DNA of 8,516 nucleotides from Pseudarthrobacter sp. (GTDB lineage Bacteria; Actinomycetota; Actinomycetes; Actinomycetales; Micrococcaceae). The notes under the pieces are model-generated. The model ran no database searches, was not told the DNA's origin, and saw only the letters and a list, made by a program, of their open reading frames with translations. Position 1 is the stretch's first letter; every line of letters starts with the position of its first letter. The translations under genes were made by a program, and so were the position numbers. This document shows, piece by piece, positions 6,403 through 8,516 of this stretch. The stretch lies in contig JABFWC010000235.1 in assembly GCA_013362385.1 (NCBI GenBank), positions 1 through 8,516 on the forward strand. Direction: 5' to 3'.

Positions 6403-7887
6403 TTGGAAACCATTCCCCACTACATCAACGGCGCCCGCGTCACCGATGCCGACCGTTTCGGTCCGGTCTTCAACCCCGCCACCGGCGAACAGGAGAAGCA
6501 GGTGGCGCTCGCCTCCGCGGCCAGGACGGAGGAGGCCATCGCCGCCGCCCGCGCCGCGCTGCCGGCATGGCGGGCCACGAGCCTTGCCAAGCGCACCACC
6601 ATCTTCTTCAAGGTCCGCGAAATCCTTAACCAGCGGAAGTCCGAACTTGCCGCGGTCCTCACCAGCGAGCACGGCAAGGTCCTCTCCGACGCGGAGGGAG
6701 AGATCGCCCGCGGCCTCGAGAACATCGATTTCGCCACCGGACTGTCCCACATGCTCAAGGGCGAGCGCTCCGAACAGGTCTCCGGCGGCATCGACGTCCA
6801 CTCCGTCCGCCAGCCGGTGGGGGTCGTGGCCTGCATCACCCCCTTCAACTTTCCCGCCATGGTGCCGCTGTGGATGATCGGCAGCGCGCTGGCCTGCGGC
6901 AACACCGTGCTGCTGAAGCCCAGTGAGAAGGATCCGTCGGCCGCCGTCTTCATCGCCGAGGCCTTCGCCGAGGCGGGGCTTCCGGCAGGTGTCCTCAACG
7001 TGGTCCAGGGGGACAAGGAAGCCGTCGACGTGCTGCTCGAGCACCCTGACGTGAAGGCCGTGAGCTTCGTCGGGTCCACCCCGATCGCCCAGTCGATCTA
7101 CAAGCGGGCAGCAGAACACGGCAAGCGGGTGCAGGCCCTGGGCGGCGCGAAGAACCACATGGTGGTGCTTCCCGACGCCGACCTGGACATGGCGGCCGAC
7201 GCTGCGGTTTCCGCCGCCTACGGTTCGGCCGGCGAACGCTGCATGGCCGTCAGCGTCCTCGTCGCGGTGGGCAACATCGCCGACGACCTGGTGCAGGCCA
7301 TCTCCAGCCGCATGGCCACGCTCAAGATCGGCCCGGGAACCGACCCCGCGTCCCAGATGGGTCCGCTGGTCACCGCAGAGCACCGGGACCGCGTGGCGTC
7401 CTATGTGGCCGGTGCCGAGGGCGAAGGGGCCACCCTGGTTGTCGACGGGCGCTCGCAGCAGTTCGATTCGAACGGCTTCTTCATCGGCGTCAGCCTGGTG
7501 GATCACGTCAAGCCCGGCATGAAGGTCTACGACGACGAGATCTTCGGCCCGGTCCTGTCCGTGGTGCGCGTGGACTCGTACAGCGACGCCGTCCGGCTGG
7601 TCAACGAGAACGAGTTCGGCAACGGCACGGCCATCTTCACCCGCGACGGCGGGGCGGCCCGGCAGTTCGAGTTCGACGTCGAGGCGGGCATGGTGGGCGT
7701 CAACGTCCCCATTCCCGTCCCGGTGGGCACCTTCTCCTTCGGCGGCTGGAAGAACTCGCTGTTCGGCGACACCCACATGTACGGGCCGGACAGCATCCGT
7801 TTCTACACCCGCGGCAAGGTAGTCACCACGCGCTGGCCCGACCCGTCCACGTCCGTCATCGACCTCGGCTTCCCGCAGGTGGACTAA
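6403..7887 (+). CDS. mmsA: CoA-acylating methylmalonate-semialdehyde dehydrogenase
   Basis: This 494-residue aldehyde dehydrogenase fits the MmsA length of about 490-500. By family knowledge it converts methylmalonate semialdehyde to propionyl-CoA, and malonate semialdehyde to acetyl-CoA, with NAD and CoA and loss of CO2. Visible features are the oxyanion Asn149 in CITPFNFPAMVP, LKPSEKDPSA with Lys172, and FVGSTPIA (222-229). These are followed by GKRVQALGGAKNHMVVLPDAD (240-260), the nucleophile Cys280 in GSAGERCMA, and EIFGPV with Glu379. Ordinary aldehyde dehydrogenases have a general-base Glu in an ELGG motif where this protein has ALGGAKNH, a hallmark of the CoA-dependent MmsA branch. The start is a TTG at 6403, with AGGAAAAGAG (6387-6396) ahead by 6 bases. 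Residues METIPHYINGARV match the usual N-terminus. It lies 33 bases after mmsB and ends 34 bases before a strong hairpin, so it is probably the last gene of the operon. Confidence 0.94.
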   Translation: METIPHYINGARVTDADRFGPVFNPATGEQEKQVALASAARTEEAIAAARAALPAWRATSLAKRTTIFFKVREILNQRKSELAAVLTSEHGKVLSDAEGEIARGLENIDFATGLSHMLKGERSEQVSGGIDVHSVRQPVGVVACITPFNFPAMVPLWMIGSALACGNTVLLKPSEKDPSAAVFIAEAFAEAGLPAGVLNVVQGDKEAVDVLLEHPDVKAVSFVGSTPIAQSIYKRAAEHGKRVQALGGAKNHMVVLPDADLDMAADAAVSAAYGSAGERCMAVSVLVAVGNIADDLVQAISSRMATLKIGPGTDPASQMGPLVTAEHRDRVASYVAGAEGEGATLVVDGRSQQFDSNGFFIGVSLVDHVKPGMKVYDDEIFGPVLSVVRVDSYSDAVRLVNENEFGNGTAIFTRDGGAARQFEFDVEAGMVGVNVPIPVPVGTFSFGGWKNSLFGDTHMYGPDSIRFYTRGKVVTTRWPDPSTSVIDLGFPQVD

Positions 7888-7921
7888 CCTTCCCGGCAGG
7901 TCGATCAACCAGGCCGATTGA

Positions 7922-7959
7922 AACAGAAAGGGGACCGGATTTCCGGTCCCCTTTCTGTT
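7922..7959. terminator. Bidirectional hairpin terminator between convergent genes
   Basis: An 18-bp perfect inverted repeat (7922-7939 with 7942-7959) is separated by only TT, so the real hairpin is about 17 bp with a 4-base ATTT loop. The stem has a G/C-rich core (GGGGACCGG/CCGGTCCCC) and A/T-rich outer parts, giving a T-rich 3' side (CCCCTTTCTGTT) on both strands. It lies between the stops of mmsA and the minus-strand SHOCT gene and can serve both. Confidence 0.88.
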
Positions 7960-7975
7960 GGTCCATCACCTTGGC

Positions 7976-8516
7976 TCAGCCGTTCATGATGTCGCCGCGG
8001 CGCTTCATGTACTCCTCCATGGAAAGTTCACCGTCGCTGTACTGCTGGTCGAGTTCGGCCAGCTTCCTGGCACGGAACCCCTGTGGCGCTGCCGGCGGCG
8101 GGGGAGTGGCAGGCCCGGACGGCCGGCCCGGTGCCTGCTGCTGGAACGGCGGTTCCTGGGGAACGCCGTACTGCTGGTCCGGCATCGGCGGCGGCCCGTA
8201 CTGGTACGGCGGCGGCTGCGGGGGATCGAGCGGCCGGGGCTGGCCGGGCTGGCGGAATCCGCCCGAGAAATAGTCCTGCTGCGTGTAGCCGTCACGGGGC
8301 TGCTTGTTCTGCGGCCCCGCCGACCCCGGGAACCCGCCGTAGCCCGGGTACTGGTCCGCGCCGGGATACTGGCCCGGAACCTGGTTCGGGCCCGGATACT
8401 GCCCCGGCCCGTGGAACTGGCCGGGAAAGCCCTGGTCCCGGTCCCGCCGCGCCATGGAACGCCGGTACATCCGCATGCCCATGGGGACGACGAAGGACAG
8501 GATGATGATCCAGAAG
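7976..8516 (-). CDS. Membrane-anchored SHOCT-domain protein, 5' end outside the window
   Basis: The frame runs from the right edge to a TGA stop (7978-7976), giving 179 visible residues. The edge begins inside a hydrophobic segment, FWIIILSFVVPMGMRM, followed by basic residues YRRSMARRDRD. I read this as one membrane helix with a cytoplasmic positive side. Next comes a long disordered linker rich in Pro, Gln, Gly and Tyr, with PGQYPG-like repeats. The C-terminus is a SHOCT motif: KLAELDQQYSDGELSMEEYM, then KRRGDIMNG (about 7979-8077). SHOCT is a short C-terminal module of unknown biochemical role, often joined to membrane segments. An in-frame ATG at 8482 exists, but it would cut the hydrophobic segment, so I treat the gene as continuing past 8516. 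No function can be assigned. It is convergent with mmsA and probably unrelated to it. Confidence 0.8.
   Translation of the reverse strand, partial: FWIIILSFVVPMGMRMYRRSMARRDRDQGFPGQFHGPGQYPGPNQVPGQYPGADQYPGYGGFPGSAGPQNKQPRDGYTQQDYFSGGFRQPGQPRPLDPPQPPPYQYGPPPMPDQQYGVPQEPPFQQQAPGRPSGPATPPPPAAPQGFRARKLAELDQQYSDGELSMEEYMKRRGDIMNG
8324..8428 (-). repeat. PGQYPG-like degenerate tandem repeats in the SHOCT protein linker
   Basis: On the minus strand this part of the linker encodes repeated units such as FPGQFHG, PGQYPGPNQ, VPGQYPGAD and QYPGYGGFPG. The DNA correspondingly repeats GGGCCCGGATACTG-like blocks on the plus strand. The composition suggests an unstructured, low-complexity spacer that may vary in copy number between strains. 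Confidence 0.65.

Noticed and set aside
5443..7908. An 821-codon open frame on the minus strand opposite mmsB and mmsA
   Set aside because: It is the mirror of two clear enzymes, its composition is rich in Gly, Asp, His and Val, and it shows no recognisable domain. Such long antisense frames are usual in G/C-biased genes.
1..8516. Mobile elements, CRISPR arrays, tRNA genes, or defence genes
   Set aside because: I found no transposase or integrase-like protein, no regularly spaced repeats, no tRNA-like sequence and no defence domain. The window reads as a metabolic chromosomal region.

Overview
The window looks like a chromosomal segment from a high-GC actinobacterium, most likely Arthrobacter or a close relative in the Micrococcaceae. 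The reasons are the strong G/C bias at third codon positions, the close fit of the MetY tail and MetX to actinobacterial families, and a SAM-IV-type riboswitch, a class found mainly in Actinomycetales. The genus is inferred from memory of such proteins, not from a search.

Positions 1-1693 are a methionine-biosynthesis end. The 3' end of metY (O-acetylhomoserine sulfhydrylase) is followed by a 200-base gap that holds a probable SAM-IV riboswitch with its own promoter, and then by metX (homoserine O-acetyltransferase). MetX makes O-acetylhomoserine and MetY sulfhydrylates it. The riboswitch lies between the two genes, so metX can be controlled separately from metY.

Positions 1694-7887 look like one catabolic locus around a central LysR-type regulator. 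On the left are an MFS transporter of the metabolite:H+ symporter group and a zinc alcohol dehydrogenase, 9 bases apart. On the right, divergent from the regulator, are mmsB (3-hydroxyisobutyrate dehydrogenase type) and mmsA (CoA-acylating methylmalonate/malonate semialdehyde dehydrogenase). The simplest reading is uptake of a small acid, oxidation of the hydroxy acid to a semialdehyde, and conversion to propionyl-CoA or acetyl-CoA. The other valine-pathway genes are not in the window, so a 3-hydroxy acid scavenging role is as likely as classical valine breakdown. Both promoter regions of this locus carry near-perfect palindromes built on the same 8-mer, ATGTGCAT. These are candidate operators for the LysR protein and would tie the two arms into one regulon.

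Positions 7888-8516 hold a strong two-way hairpin terminator and then, on the minus strand, the C-terminal part of a membrane-anchored protein. It has a Pro/Gln/Gly-rich linker and a C-terminal SHOCT motif, and its start lies beyond the right edge. I saw no tRNA, rRNA, insertion sequence, CRISPR array or phage gene, and no gene-free stretch longer than about 200 bases.
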